Assembly (NCBI GenBank): GCA_019022495.1
Contig: JAFEKR010000007.1
Span: forward strand, 2,356,001-2,420,000
Source: Epichloe hybrida
Taxonomy: Eukaryota > Ascomycota > Sordariomycetes > Hypocreales > Clavicipitaceae
DNA length: 64,000 bases
Direction: 5' to 3'
The position numbers and the translations under genes are program-made. The notes under the pieces are model-generated. The model saw nothing but the letters and a program-made list of their open reading frames with translations, made no database searches and was not told the origin of the DNA. Positions 1 to 10,758 of the stretch are shown here, in pieces. Numbering within the stretch: the first letter of the stretch is position 1; each line of letters begins with the position of its first letter.

Positions 1-1318
1 CGCGATTGTCCCTCGACGGCCTGCTGCCAATATGGGCATCATGGCATACTATATTCGAGTTGTTGCTCTCTGGAAGCGCATCGTTCGATATGTCAATCAT
101 TTGCATGCTGGGCCGCCTCCTTGGCAGCCAGACTCCCTATTCGCTGCCCTGGATGCGGACCTGAACTTGTGGCGCCCAGAGCTGCCAGACTTTGTCGAGT
201 ACACCACCGAGACCATTTACGCCCGCCTCGACTCCAATCAGCTGGGAGCGCTGGTTCTCATACATTGTACCTATCATCACAATTACCTCGAGCTTTACAA
301 GCTCACCATGCCCGACCTTTTCAAACTGCCGGAACCGTTCACGTTCCCGCGGGAGCATCGGGAATTCCTCCAAACTGCGCAGGCCAACTGCTACTATCAT
401 GCCCAACAGATTGCGGATATTCTAGCCGAAGCCGCTGAGCATGGCTCTCGTCTCTTATCGGACAGCCTGCTGCCTTTCTTCGTGTATGACAGCAGTCGCG
501 TCATGTTATACTACGTGGCACGTTTGCTGGACCCCAATCGACCTGATGCAGAAGCCAAGATGAGAGACGCTGTCAAGGCCGTTGAGAGCAACCACCGCGT
601 CCTTCGCATGATGTCCACTCTTTTCCCCATTGCGCATTCATTGGTAATGTCATTTCTCAGAGCTCGTGTGGTTGGCCGGAAAACTGATTTTTTTTTTTTT
701 TTTTTTTTTCAAACTCTGCAGTCTGCAACAATCGAGCGATGGTTGTCCAAGGTTCAGCAAACTGTCGCCCGCGATGATTTGCTCAATAGTTTAGAGTCGG
801 ACAATCAACTTGAAGCTCACAGAACGGCCATGTAAGCTTATATCACGAATGAATGGCGACGCCAAGGAGGCAAGCCCTAACTTTTATCTTCCAGGTCAAA
901 CGGCACGAACAAAACTCAAGACTCGAAATCACCGGATCTTTTTCTCCTCCCACCACTCTCTCTTCCTTCATTAGCCCGCCCTGCGGCGGCCTCGGGGGCC
1001 TCAAGCTTTAGCACAAGGAACCCACATGCGGGAGGCCCGGCGTCATGGGACGGGACCAGTGTAGCGGCTCACCAACTCGTGGGTCTAAGCCAAGAGGTGT
1101 CGGTCAAATCGAGCCTGCAGCACGAGCGGCCAGTGCCAAACCCGCTCCGGAAAGTGGTTCCCACGCTGCCCACGCTGCCCATGTGCGATGCCCTGGATCT
1201 TGACGACTTGCAAAACTTCCTATCTTGGGACATGTACGGAATGATGGAAATGGGTGGCACCGTCTCTAATGAGGACATGGACGACACTGTATCACAATCT
1301 TGGCCAGGCGCAATTTAG
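1..1318 (+). CDS. Fungal-specific transcription factor, 3' part (5' end outside window)
   Basis: This is the C-terminal part of a nuclear regulator with the fungal-specific transcription factor (middle homology) domain. The frame is open from the first bases, so the DNA-binding N-terminus lies upstream of the window. Visible exons are 1-643, 722-831 and 895-1318. Intron 644-721 runs GTAATG to TGCAG and holds a run of about 20 T. Intron 832-894 runs GTAAGC to CCAG and restores the frame of the last exon. The alpha-helical text from about base 32 (MAYYIRVVALWKRIVRYVNH) and the following Trp/Leu-rich helices are typical of this domain. The last exon is low-complexity and ends in a short acidic tail (NEDMDD), a plausible activation region. 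No target can be inferred. The family call is fairly secure; the role is unknown. Confidence 0.75.
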
Positions 1319-2021
1319 AGTTAACCGAATATCTCCGCCTCGAGAGGCCGACCCTCCCCCTGGCTGATTCTGTTTCAAAGTGATGTTGGTCCAACACCCT
1401 TGTTCAACTCCAAAACTACTTTGTACGACGAAGGCGTGCGAGCACCCCTTGGCAGGCGACCCGCCGAAAAGCTACATCCGCCCGCCGACCGCCCGAGGAA
1501 CTGCACGACGATTGAACTGATATATAATCACCTCCTGCGAGCGAACTTGACGTCAAGCACCCTTGTCTCTCCAACCAGACGCGTGCCCAGCGGAAGACTC
1601 ACCCAGTGACACACACCCACACCCCCATCTGCAAAGTCAAGACTCAACAAGTCAACATCCATGAGCGACGAAAAGAAAAGCGTCCCGGAGACGCCTCTCA
1701 AGATGGCAGGCACATCTGAAACGCTATCCCAGAGACTCGATCTGATTGTTCTGGTACCGGCTGGAGCATGGGCCGACTGGGTGGCGCCAGTCATCTTTTG
1801 GGTGTATGGACCGAGATTGAGGGCGGCCATGTCCAAGTTTGCGAGTGGTTGACGGAGTATATTGACTTGACATGTTTTCATTATCTATAGATAAAAACTT
1901 CCCATCTCGACGGAAAATATACATGGTATAGCTGAAACATTGAATAATATTCGAAGTTCAACAACAGGTGTCCGTCGCTTCGAACTCTGCTCGAATAGAC
2001 TATAATCGGCAACCACCCCAT
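1319..2021. other. Intergenic stretch, no gene supported
   Basis: This lies between the convergent ends of the transcription factor and the CorA-like gene. It holds a 63-codon plus-strand frame (1661-1852) and an overlapping 117-codon minus-strand frame, neither with a recognisable domain. A TATA-like GATATATAAT lies near 1519. I do not call a gene. Confidence 0.5.
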
Positions 2022-5000
2022 CTAAGTCGTTAGCACAATTGCCTGCCGAGCGTACGTGTTGACGCCCTCCTTGGCTAAATTCTCATCATCCACATTACCC
2101 AGGATCCAATGCGCGGGGAATATATCATTTTTCATCCGCTCCAGCCACGACATGAGTACATCAGTCTCGCCTTGTGCATGATCTCGTCTCCCCAATACCA
2201 CGAGACGCCCATGCACAGAAAGGCAACAACGGGGATGGAGACGAAGCAAGGGGACCAGGACCGCGGGCTCGGGCCAGCGCGTGACGATGAAGTAGATGGC
2301 CACGGCGACGGCAACCCACCCGGACCCCAAAGGTGATGGATGATGAAGACTGGACGTCAGTACCGCGAAGACCCATCAGGAGAACGCTGCTCACGACGAC
2401 GCAGAAGAAGAAGAAGAAGAAGAAGAAGAAGAAGAAGAAGAAGAGAAACTTGGAGATGGGCCCTGTTCCCGACCGAGTTGAGGCGGCGCGAGGCAGACGC
2501 GGATCGGGACGAGGAGAAGCAGTTGATGAAGGTGGCGCGGCAGTGGGGAATGGAGATGCGGACGGACGGCGACCGGAGAGATGTGCGCACGAGGTAGGTC
2601 GCGAGCCCCCGTGTCCAGATCCGGGGAGGCGACGAGGTGAGTTCGCAGGACCTGCATGGAGAAGACGGAGGTGATGAAGGAGACGGGGATGAAGAAGAAG
2701 GCCAGCTCGGTGAGCTTGTTGATGCCAGAGGTTTGCTCGATGACGGGCCGAGGACTGGGCCAGCGTCATGGATGACACGAGCAGGCTCATCGTCTGCTCG
2801 CTGCGCGCCTGGAGGCTCTGCAGCGCGGCGTTCAGCGCGGCGACCGCCTCGCTCTGCTCCTGCTGGAGGTCGGCCGCCTCAGTCCCGCAGGTCCTGCCTG
2901 GAGCGCGCACCGCATCCACGCGAGGTTCTGGCCTCGTCGAGTTCCCGATGGACTCGACGAGCTGCTCGTACAGCGTGGCCGTCAGGTCGTTGTCCAGGGG
3001 GTCTAGCTGGAGGCGCATCTCGGCGAGTAGCTGGCCAGGAGGAGTCGAGGACGAGACGACTCAGCATGGACGGGATGACGGGAACGACGGCGCCATCGTT
3101 CTCGCAGGAGGTGCTCCGTGGGGACGGCGCGGAGCAGACGGCCCAGCAGCTCGTGCGTGCGTGGACAGGGAATTTTTGCGGGCAAAGTCGCGGTCGCGAG
3201 AGTGCGGCTTCGGATTCTGCTACTCTGCCCGCAGATCTCTCTCGTACTCTTCGTCGTACTCATCGTCGCTGGTGAAGTCGAACTCGGAGTCTGAGCCGGG
3301 GCCGGGGCCGGGGCCGGGGCTGGAATCGGAATCGGAATCGGAATCGGAGCCGGAATCGGAGTCGGAGTCGGGACCGGGCCGGATTCGCGGTCGGGATCGA
3401 TGCCGAGCTCCTTATCATTGTCCACGGGTCCAATTCGTCCGAATCGTTTGGCGCGCCTGACTCCTCGCTTGGCCATCCGCTCTTTCTTCTGCCGCTTCAG
3501 CTCTTTCTTGGTGGGCAACGGCGGGGGAGGGTCGAGGCAGGTTTCTTCCACGGAGGCTGTGCGCCAGAGCTCTTCGTCGTCGTACGAGTCTATTTCCATG
3601 GCGCGTGGCATGAATGTGAGGGACGGGGTGGTCTCCTCCGTGGTGGTGTGCTTCATGCAGCGGGCTGGATCACGGATGATGATGTCTGCACGATGTATGT
3701 TTTGTCGGTTGTCTTGTTAGCAGTGATCTGCGCAGGCTCTTCTTTCTCCAGCTCTCTCTATTTTCTCTCTTTAAGAGGGAAAAGAAAAAAGAGAGAGAGA
3801 CTCGCCAGGAGTAAGGGACGTACCTATCCTTTGGCCGTGCTCATCTTGCCCAGACCAGTAGCTCGTGCCCTCGGGTGCCACGACTCGCAGGTCCCTGTTA
3901 CGCCACGAGGACACATTCTTAGGAAGGCCGTCAAAGGCGCTGTGCGCGCGGTAGATGTTTGGACCCCTTGCATCTCATGTACGTGGCTTCCTGTTCCTTT
4001 TCTCTGCCCTTGCCCTTGCCCTTGCCCTTACCCTTGCCGTTTTGCTGGTCCCGGGCCTTCTTCATCATCCTCTCCCGCGTCACGAGGTAACCGTACTTGT
4101 TCAGCTGGACATCCCGCTCGACGAGCCACCTCCCGTCGCCGAGTCTGTACGCGATCTCGTCTTCTCGGAACCCCCTTCTTCCCCAGGTAGTGGAGGAGAC
4201 CTAGTCGACCCCATCGGACGTGCGCCCAGTTTCGCTGCCCACCAGTCTGACCGGGCGTGTTCTGCGGCGTCCTCTGCCCGATGCCCGGCAGTGCGCGATG
4301 CCGGAACCGGGTTTCTCGCTCCGTCCAGTTCATCCAGACGGTGCTGGAGACCTTGAGCTGGCTGTCGCTCGCGGCGTAGCCCGAGTTGGTGAGGTGCTCG
4401 AACCAGAACTCGGGGTCCGCGGCGTAGAGCTGGCCCAGCGCGCGCCCCATGGTGAAGCGGCTCAGGTCGTTGACAAGGATGACGCGCCACCGCCGAGCTC
4501 CGGGGCCTGGTCTGCAGCGCAACGCCGAGATGGCCTCTGCTCGTGCAGGCGGGGTTGTTTGCGCCGGCGCGACCCCCCCATCGAGGTAGTCCATGATGGT
4601 CACGGAGCTGCGCGAGAGGCCGTCGTACCGCTGGCGGCGCGTGATGCTGAGCCATCGGGGGTCCCATCGAGCCCGGTTCTTCCAGATTTGTTCCTGTAAA
4701 TCTCGGAGAGGGTCTCGACCCAGTGCGACAAGTCTGACAGCTGGTTTTGCGCATCGACCGGCCCTGCTTGGCCTTGGTCTTGCTCTCCTCCTCCTCCTCC
4801 TCCTCCTCCTCCTCCTCTCCCCCGCGAAGACGGAGCGCCCTTGCGTCTTCCTGCGGTTCCTGCGGGCAACGTTTGAGCTCGTTGGGAGCCGGCTGCCGCG
4901 TTGTCGAGCGAGTTGCGCGGCACATGGTACTCGGGGTTCCAGCGCTGCGAGTGTGGCCAGTCCAGGTCGTATGTCTGCCATTTGTCATCTTTGTCACCTT

Positions 5001-5040
5001 TGCCGGGCCGCTTCGAGCCGGAGCCAGATGGGCTGAACAT
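2022..5040 (-). pseudogene. Decayed CorA-like Mg2+ transporter gene
   Basis: CorA-type proteins carry Mg2+ across membranes using a large soluble N-terminal part and two C-terminal helices. Family pieces appear in the right order on the minus strand but in changing frames. They are a start near 5040; DPEFWFEHLTNSGY near 4400; RVVAPEGTSYWSGQDEHGQR near 3850; DIIIRDPARCMKH after an intron at about 3691-3822 (GTACGT...TGCTAAC...GTGCAG); an acidic-basic linker; and the first membrane helix LTELAFFFIPVSFITSVF at about 2650-2710. A second hydrophobic pair lies near 2150-2330. Frame changes are needed near 4690, 4165, 3990, 3235, 2760 and 2240. A (GAA)n tract interrupts the 3' part. Neighbouring genes are intact, so local decay is likelier than poor assembly, but clustered indel errors cannot be excluded. 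Family call good; broken state likely. Confidence 0.65.
2402..2443. repeat. (GAA)n microsatellite
   Basis: An uninterrupted GAA/AAG trinucleotide run of about 14 units lies inside the 3' part of the broken CorA-like gene. It reads as poly-Lys, poly-Arg or poly-Glu, or as poly-Phe, poly-Leu or poly-Ser, depending on frame and strand. Confidence 0.95.
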
Positions 5041-5602
5041 GGTGACTGGTGACTGGTGGATTGCACAAGATGAGATGCGTTTTCTGATCTAGAGAAAGAA
5101 TGGAAGCTTCAAGCTACCTACCCCCTTACTCCCCCTTGTCCAAACGCCGAGCTGAGCTGATAGATTTGCTGACCGCATCGCGGCTGGTTATTGCTCCACT
5201 CTGTGCCTCACTTGGGACGGGACGGGCTAGTTCCAATTCTAATTATGGCTATGTTGGCCGGGGACGAAAGAATGCCCAAGGCTCAAGAGAGGATCGTTCA
5301 TGAATCATCGTTAGTACGGAGCAAATTACTAGTCACACATGAAAAGAGTCCCCCGCAAATAGATGGAGAAGAAGTTTGAATTATGCGTCGCGGCCCGTCC
5401 CGCGCGACTGCACCATTTGTCTCGTGGTAATTCAAGTTAATTATCTTCGGTCAGAGTCTTATCATTCGGTCGGTTCTGCTTATTGCGCTACATGGATGGG
5501 CATGAGACTAGACTAGACACACCTCAGACAACACCCCTGTAACTTGAGGCGATTTGAAAAGCATCGAACCAGTTGACTTGGCCCATTCAACCCCCCCCCC
5601 CC
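5041..5602. other. Intergenic: upstream of CorA-like gene, downstream of Con-13-like gene
   Basis: No gene is supported. A run of about 14 C lies at 5589-5602, directly after the stop codon of the Con-13-like gene. Confidence 0.6.
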
Positions 5603-6584
5603 CTAAACGTGTCGCCCCTCGCAAAGCTTGAGACCCTCGGCAGCGGCATCATTCTCAATCACGGTAATGTTCTCATCCTTGATACTCATGTCTGGCCGAG
5701 TTCCGAGATCAAACTGAAGCGCAGACTGGTCGCCGTCGGCCTTGGCCACCGTGGGCGAGTTGTCGCGATGCATGTCGCAGGTGCCTCCGGGAAGAATCAT
5801 GTCCCCAAGATAGTCCTGATACGACGTGTACTGGTGCGAAACCGTTTCCCAGCTGGGGTTGATGGATTCGAAGCCTCCCGCGACGACTTTGTCATATATG
5901 GCATCCGGCGCCGTGTCCGCAAAGTTCTCACGCCAGTTGCTTCGTCCGTATCCGGTGATGGTGGCCGAGTCCATTGCATAACCCGATTGCCATTCGTTCG
6001 AGTCGCTGAACGACTGGGTGAACTGGGGAAGGGCAGACTGATCCAAGTGGTGCGAGACCTCGTGGACAAAGGTCGAGAGGGAAACCTTCTTCTCCCATAT
6101 GATGTCTCCGCCACCCACGGCGTAGGCAATGGCGCCACCTGTTTCGGGCATGCAGATAACATGCCTGCTCGGTTTTTGTCGTCAGCGTCGGACCACCACG
6201 AGAAGGGGAGGAAGGGAATGTTTACCTGATCCATTGCCGCATGTGAATAGGCACGCGGCCAAAGTATTCCGTCAGCTCGTCCTCGGAGGACGAACAGTCT
6301 TTGTGTCGACACATGGTCCACGGGGCGCTGCAGTCGTCATAATGGGTGTCCCACACGGTGATATCGGCAGGATCCTTGTGGTAATCCTTCGTCTTCTCCT
6401 TGCAAGACGTAGGAATCCACTCCTCGGCCCAGTAGTCCCGCCTGGAGCCGACAGGAGGCAAGTTGTTGAGAAGTCCGGTCTCACGCGTCTGCCAGTCGGT
6501 CCCAGGGTTGATGGCGGGCTTGTCTGGATTCGCTGCCAGAGCGAGAGAACCGAGGGTAGCCAAGATGGAAACGTTGAGATACAT
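5603..6584 (-). CDS. Secreted HEXXH protein, Con-13-like
   Basis: The predicted product is a 306-residue secreted protein, probably a zinc-dependent peptidase or a relative of one. Exons are 6226-6584 and 5603-6164. The 61-base intron (GTAAAC...GAGCAG) joins in phase 2 and keeps the frame. A signal peptide is clear (MYLNVSILATLGSLALAA). Residues about 154-161 read HEVSHHLD, giving the HEXXH zinc motif with a following His/Asp. Several Cys and Trp residues surround a DPADITVWDTHYDDC segment that I associate with conidiation-specific protein Con-13 of Neurospora. The Con-13 link is from memory; the signal peptide and zinc motif are seen directly. A TATA-like CTATAAAG (minus strand) lies near 6710, about 125 bases upstream. 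Catalytic activity is unproven, since the third zinc ligand is not certain. Confidence 0.8.
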
Positions 6585-8613
6585 TTTTTTTTTTCTAAAA
6601 GAATAAATAAAAATAAAAGTTGTGTTGCGATTTCTGGAAGGGGTTGAAAGATTTGGGAATGTGTAATTGTATTCTGTATTGGATGAAGGACTTGGGACAG
6701 ATGACTTCCTTTATAGTTCCCCAACATTTCGAGTATACCGGAGACCCAAGAGTTGGAAAGTCCATGCTGAGCCTTGTGAGTTGTAACCCAACACATGTGG
6801 ACTCGGCAGTTGCTCAAAAGGCGCCTTGGATGAAGTCATGATTGCTGAATATCAGGTCGCAAAGTAGGAACCGAGAACATCATAATACGTCACGATGTGA
6901 ATGCTCATTGCTACCTCTACTGGTCCGTCCGTCCCTCTCGGATCCAACACATGCGGGCCCAGCAGCTTTTCCCTCGACGGCGCCCTGTATAAACTGACTT
7001 TGTCGGTGGCTCTCAGGTCACATGTCTTGTCTGAAAGTATAAGTTGACAGCGTCACAGCAAAGACACGTAGAAACTTTTCTTTGAATCTCTCTCGAAAGC
7101 GGGCGTTGGGGGTCAGCGAGGGCCTGACGCCACTGCCTCTTGTCGCTTGCCATCGTCTATTCTACTTCAAGTCAAGAGCCGAGATATCAGAAGCAGTTTT
7201 GCGTCATTCAAGATGCGATAGAATCAGTATCAAACCCCGCTGCCAGGTGGTTTGCCTGTCCGTCGGATCTGCTACAGACCGGCCATCTGGCTGAAGCTTC
7301 TGATTCGCGTTGGTACGGTGTTGAAAGAAGGTTGAAGAATGAAAGCTTCCTTCCTTTCGAGCTGAAAGCTGTATACTTCCAAGTTGCTCAAGTCATCCCA
7401 TTTTCCCATGTGTGCACATCTCATTATAGCGCAAACCCTCTTCACAATAGCGTTCCGTTGGTGTAACCCCGGAGAAGCAACGTCATACCCGTTTTCTTAA
7501 CCCATAGTTTCTTTGTCCGCCATTTTTTTTTTTTTCAGTAGCGGCTAATGTTTAGCCCCCTACCCCACCCCAGCCTCCCATTGGTGGGAGTTACGCCCTG
7601 ATGACTTCATACGGCTACATTCTGATAGGATCCTGTCACGATGGCAGCCCGTAGGCTACAAGACACCAGGCCGGCGGCGTGAAGTTACCTGCACTACAGA
7701 CGGTTCGATATCGGCTGAGCCTCGAAGACAAAGGCCAATGACATGGGCGATTGGCTGAAATACGTACGTTTTCGCTAGACCGACTTGCGCAGGGCACTAC
7801 TAGCACAGGCAGGTAGGAAGTAATATCGGAGCTCTTCATACATCGGCCCCTCTATATTGAAAAAAGCCAGCCAGCTATTAACGCGTTGATGTACCCAATC
7901 TGCCCACTGATTTCGTATTGCTTTTCCAGTTGCAGTCCCTGACTTGCTGCTGCCCATTTTGTAATCTAGCGACTTCTCGGAGTTTGGCTGCCGTTCGATA
8001 TCTGCCGAAGGAACCCGGTTCATTGCATAGATTGATCCCCGGGTGGACTAATCGCGGTCGTCACATGCATCGTGGCCTAGTGAAGTCCGAGTCAGTAGCC
8101 AGATCCTGTTTGTTCCACGTAGAAATATCGATATAAGACAACCCGAAATCTTCGTGTCCGGAATAGACAGCGATTGGCTCGCGTTACGCGCCGTTTACAT
8201 ACCAATCACGGATGCGGCGGCAATCGGGCCAAGTTCTGCCGAGGTGGAGATGAGAATGGAGAGAGAGGCGCACACAAACCCAGGACGTTTTATTTGATTG
8301 GTAGAGATACGCCTGCGACAATGTGACTGGTTGCTGCTGTTGGGAAACTAGCAGCTCTTTGGGCACGCGCAATTGGTCAGATCGAAAGCGGAAAAACTCT
8401 AAAATAACGCGATCTACTTGAACGAGTGGGGCAAGATGATTGGGCGGAGGGCCAGATTTTTTTTTGGCTTCCAGAACTTCGTCTATCTCATCGCAAAAAA
8501 AAAAAAAAAAACCAACGCTCACAATCCTCGAAAGAGTCAGGCCGTTTCTTCCGAGACCAGAAGGTTCATCGGCCTAGACCCGTGCCCAACTGGACTCCAC
8601 AAACAAAAGTCAC
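6585..8613. other. 2 kb intergenic region
   Basis: This contains the promoter of the Con-13-like gene at its left end. Short frames (for example 7140-7466 plus and 8184-8522 minus) have no recognisable domain and overlap one another. Poly-T at 7524-7536 and poly-A near 8494-8510 are present. No gene is supported. Confidence 0.5.
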
Positions 8614-10315
8614 GTGCAGCTGACATTTATTCTTTCTACATTACAACTATGTACTCGCTGTCGGTTAACATCAACTGCAGTCAACGAGCCTGTGCTCTTC
8701 ATACTGTTCTCTTGCCGAGCACCAGCTCCTGGTATGCCATTGGAGTTTCCTGCCCTACGCCTTGGCCGATTCCCACGGCGGTCTTTATCGACTGTAAATC
8801 CTTTAGCGTCAGCAGTTATCCCGTCTGATGCACTGATTGACGAAGAGAACATTCCCTCATATGACAGGGACACATTCTATCACCCTAACCCCGGGGACGT
8901 TCTGAATCACAGGTACGAGCTCAAAGCAAAGATTGGGTATGGGTCATCATCGACGGTCTGGCTTGCGCAAGACGTGAAATAGGTAAAGCCAAGCTTCCCA
9001 TTGACAGCGAATTCGAAATAACCAGCTGAACCCTCGCAGCAGGTGGCTTGGGGCCAAGAACCCAAAGCATTATTGCGCTATCAAGATCAATTCGAACAAC
9101 TACAATGAAGAAGATGCTAGACATCAACTTGACATATCCGGGCATATTGCCAAAACAAACCCGAACCAACTGGTGCCACGATGTTTTATTAGTCACAGCC
9201 GTTGGTCCTTTTAAGATTGATTCAACAAAAGGAAGTCATCTTTGCTTGGTTTTCGAGCCTCTGAGAGGGCCTCTATGGATGCGTTTCGGCGCCAACGAAG
9301 TCTCATCTGCTTGGCTCCCCCCTTGTAAAACTCTACATTCGGGGGGCTATTGCATGGCCTTGATCAATCTACATTCCGAATGCCACAATGTCAACACTAG
9401 TAAATTTCAACCTGACACATACAACGACAATAAATTACTGACTCGCTTAGATCTCAAATTGGACAATGTGCTCATGACATTTGCGCATAAATCGGTCATT
9501 GAACGGTTCGTTGAGACACAGTTAGAAAACCCAATGCCTAGAAATTTTGCTACATACCAGGGCTGTGTACCTCTGCCATGACGATTTCGGTGCGATGCAA
9601 GATGAATACATGGAAAATTTCGTGCCCAAGATTGCCGACTCTGGGCTGGCACAACGTTGAGACAGGGAAACAAACGCCTTAAGCTTATTCATCCGGTTCA
9701 GCCAACTCACTGCCACGCTCCAGAGGTAGTAACTGGCGTTGGCTGGTCATACAGCGCCGGTATCTGGTAAGCCACCCGGACTCATGTTGAATTGTCGGCG
9801 ACCTGAAGCATCCTTTTCGTCAGGTCTGGGATCCCCTCGCAGGGCAAGAGTTGTTCCAAGGGAAGAGGTTCGGTGCGTAACAGCACAGTGGAGCGCGCCA
9901 TCTCGTAGAGATGATCGCTTTGATCGGGTCTGTACCGCCAGACCTCCTACGGCGGGAAAGAGACATGCGACATTGGCGTTGGACGCCCAGCATACCAAGC
10001 CCGGAAGGGGGACCGGAAGGGAGACTTTGCACTACCGCCGCTAATTACTTCTCCGGCCTGTTTTTTTTTTTTTTTTTCAAACAGATGACGGTAAGATCGA
10101 ACAATATCCCACCACCTGGACAGACGGCGGCTGAATTGATTGTAGATATGTCTATGCACCATGAAATGATGCCCTTCAATAGAAATTTTCGGAGTGACGT
10201 GCCCAGTTGTATTACTAGCGGGGACGAGGACGCCTTCTTGACATTTATAAGAAGAATGCTGCACCGGTCCCCAGAGGAGCGAGCAACAGCGAAGGAGTTG
10301 CTGCAAGACCCATAG
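8614..10315 (+). pseudogene. SRPK-like protein kinase pseudogene
   Basis: Fragments of a fungal SRPK-type Ser/Thr kinase run in order along the plus strand. They include the glycine-loop region YELKAKIGYGSSSTVWLAQD (about 8917-8977), the ATP-lysine strand HYCAIKIN (9069-9092), LCLVFEPLRGPLW, a degenerate catalytic loop DLKLDNVLM with no His in the usual HTD position (9451-9477), ENPMPRNF, KIADSGLAQR with DFG changed to DSG (about 9627-9656), HCHAPEVVTGVGWSYSAGIW (9710-9769), and the C-terminal MLHRSPEERATAKELL. They are separated by an in-frame TAG at 8980, stops near 9213 and 9579, and at least four frame changes. A run of about 16 T and an unusable catalytic loop add to the case. The product cannot be an active kinase as read. 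The true 5' limit is uncertain. Confidence 0.75.
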
Positions 10316-10758
10316 CTTGCAGCATTAAATTATCAAATGTGGGGGGGGGGGGGGTTTCGTCTGTGAAATTGAGGGTTTTCGGTGCCATGGAGACAAGGCC
10401 GGACAAATTCTCGAAGCATATGACGAGGATTGTCAGTAGTTGGATGGTGGCATTCAACTCAATGAAGCGCGGTAAAAATTTCTGAAACTTCACGTCTGAC
10501 ATGGAGATAGGAGTTGAGTATTTATATGTTCTGCGATGGTGGATTGAGTGTTTCTCACAGTACATAGAAGCACATGGCGAGCCTAATGACTGACTTGTGT
10601 CGGCTAGAAGCTATTCCGGTGCGCCGGGGGGGAAGGCGCGGACGTCGCACATCAGATCCAACCCTCCCAATGCTCAAACATACAATCTTTGCACATCAGA
10701 GATGATTTATTGTATAATTGACTTCACAGAACGCTCCAGCATAAACTTGACGCCGTTC
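10316..10758. other. Intergenic between kinase pseudogene and NRPS-like gene
   Basis: This is the 3' flank of both convergent units. It has a run of about 14 G at 10340-10353. No gene is seen. Confidence 0.5.

Noticed and set aside
1661..1852. 63-codon plus-strand frame
   Set aside because: No domain, overlapped by a longer minus-strand frame, and no clear support for either; could be a small gene but not supportable here.
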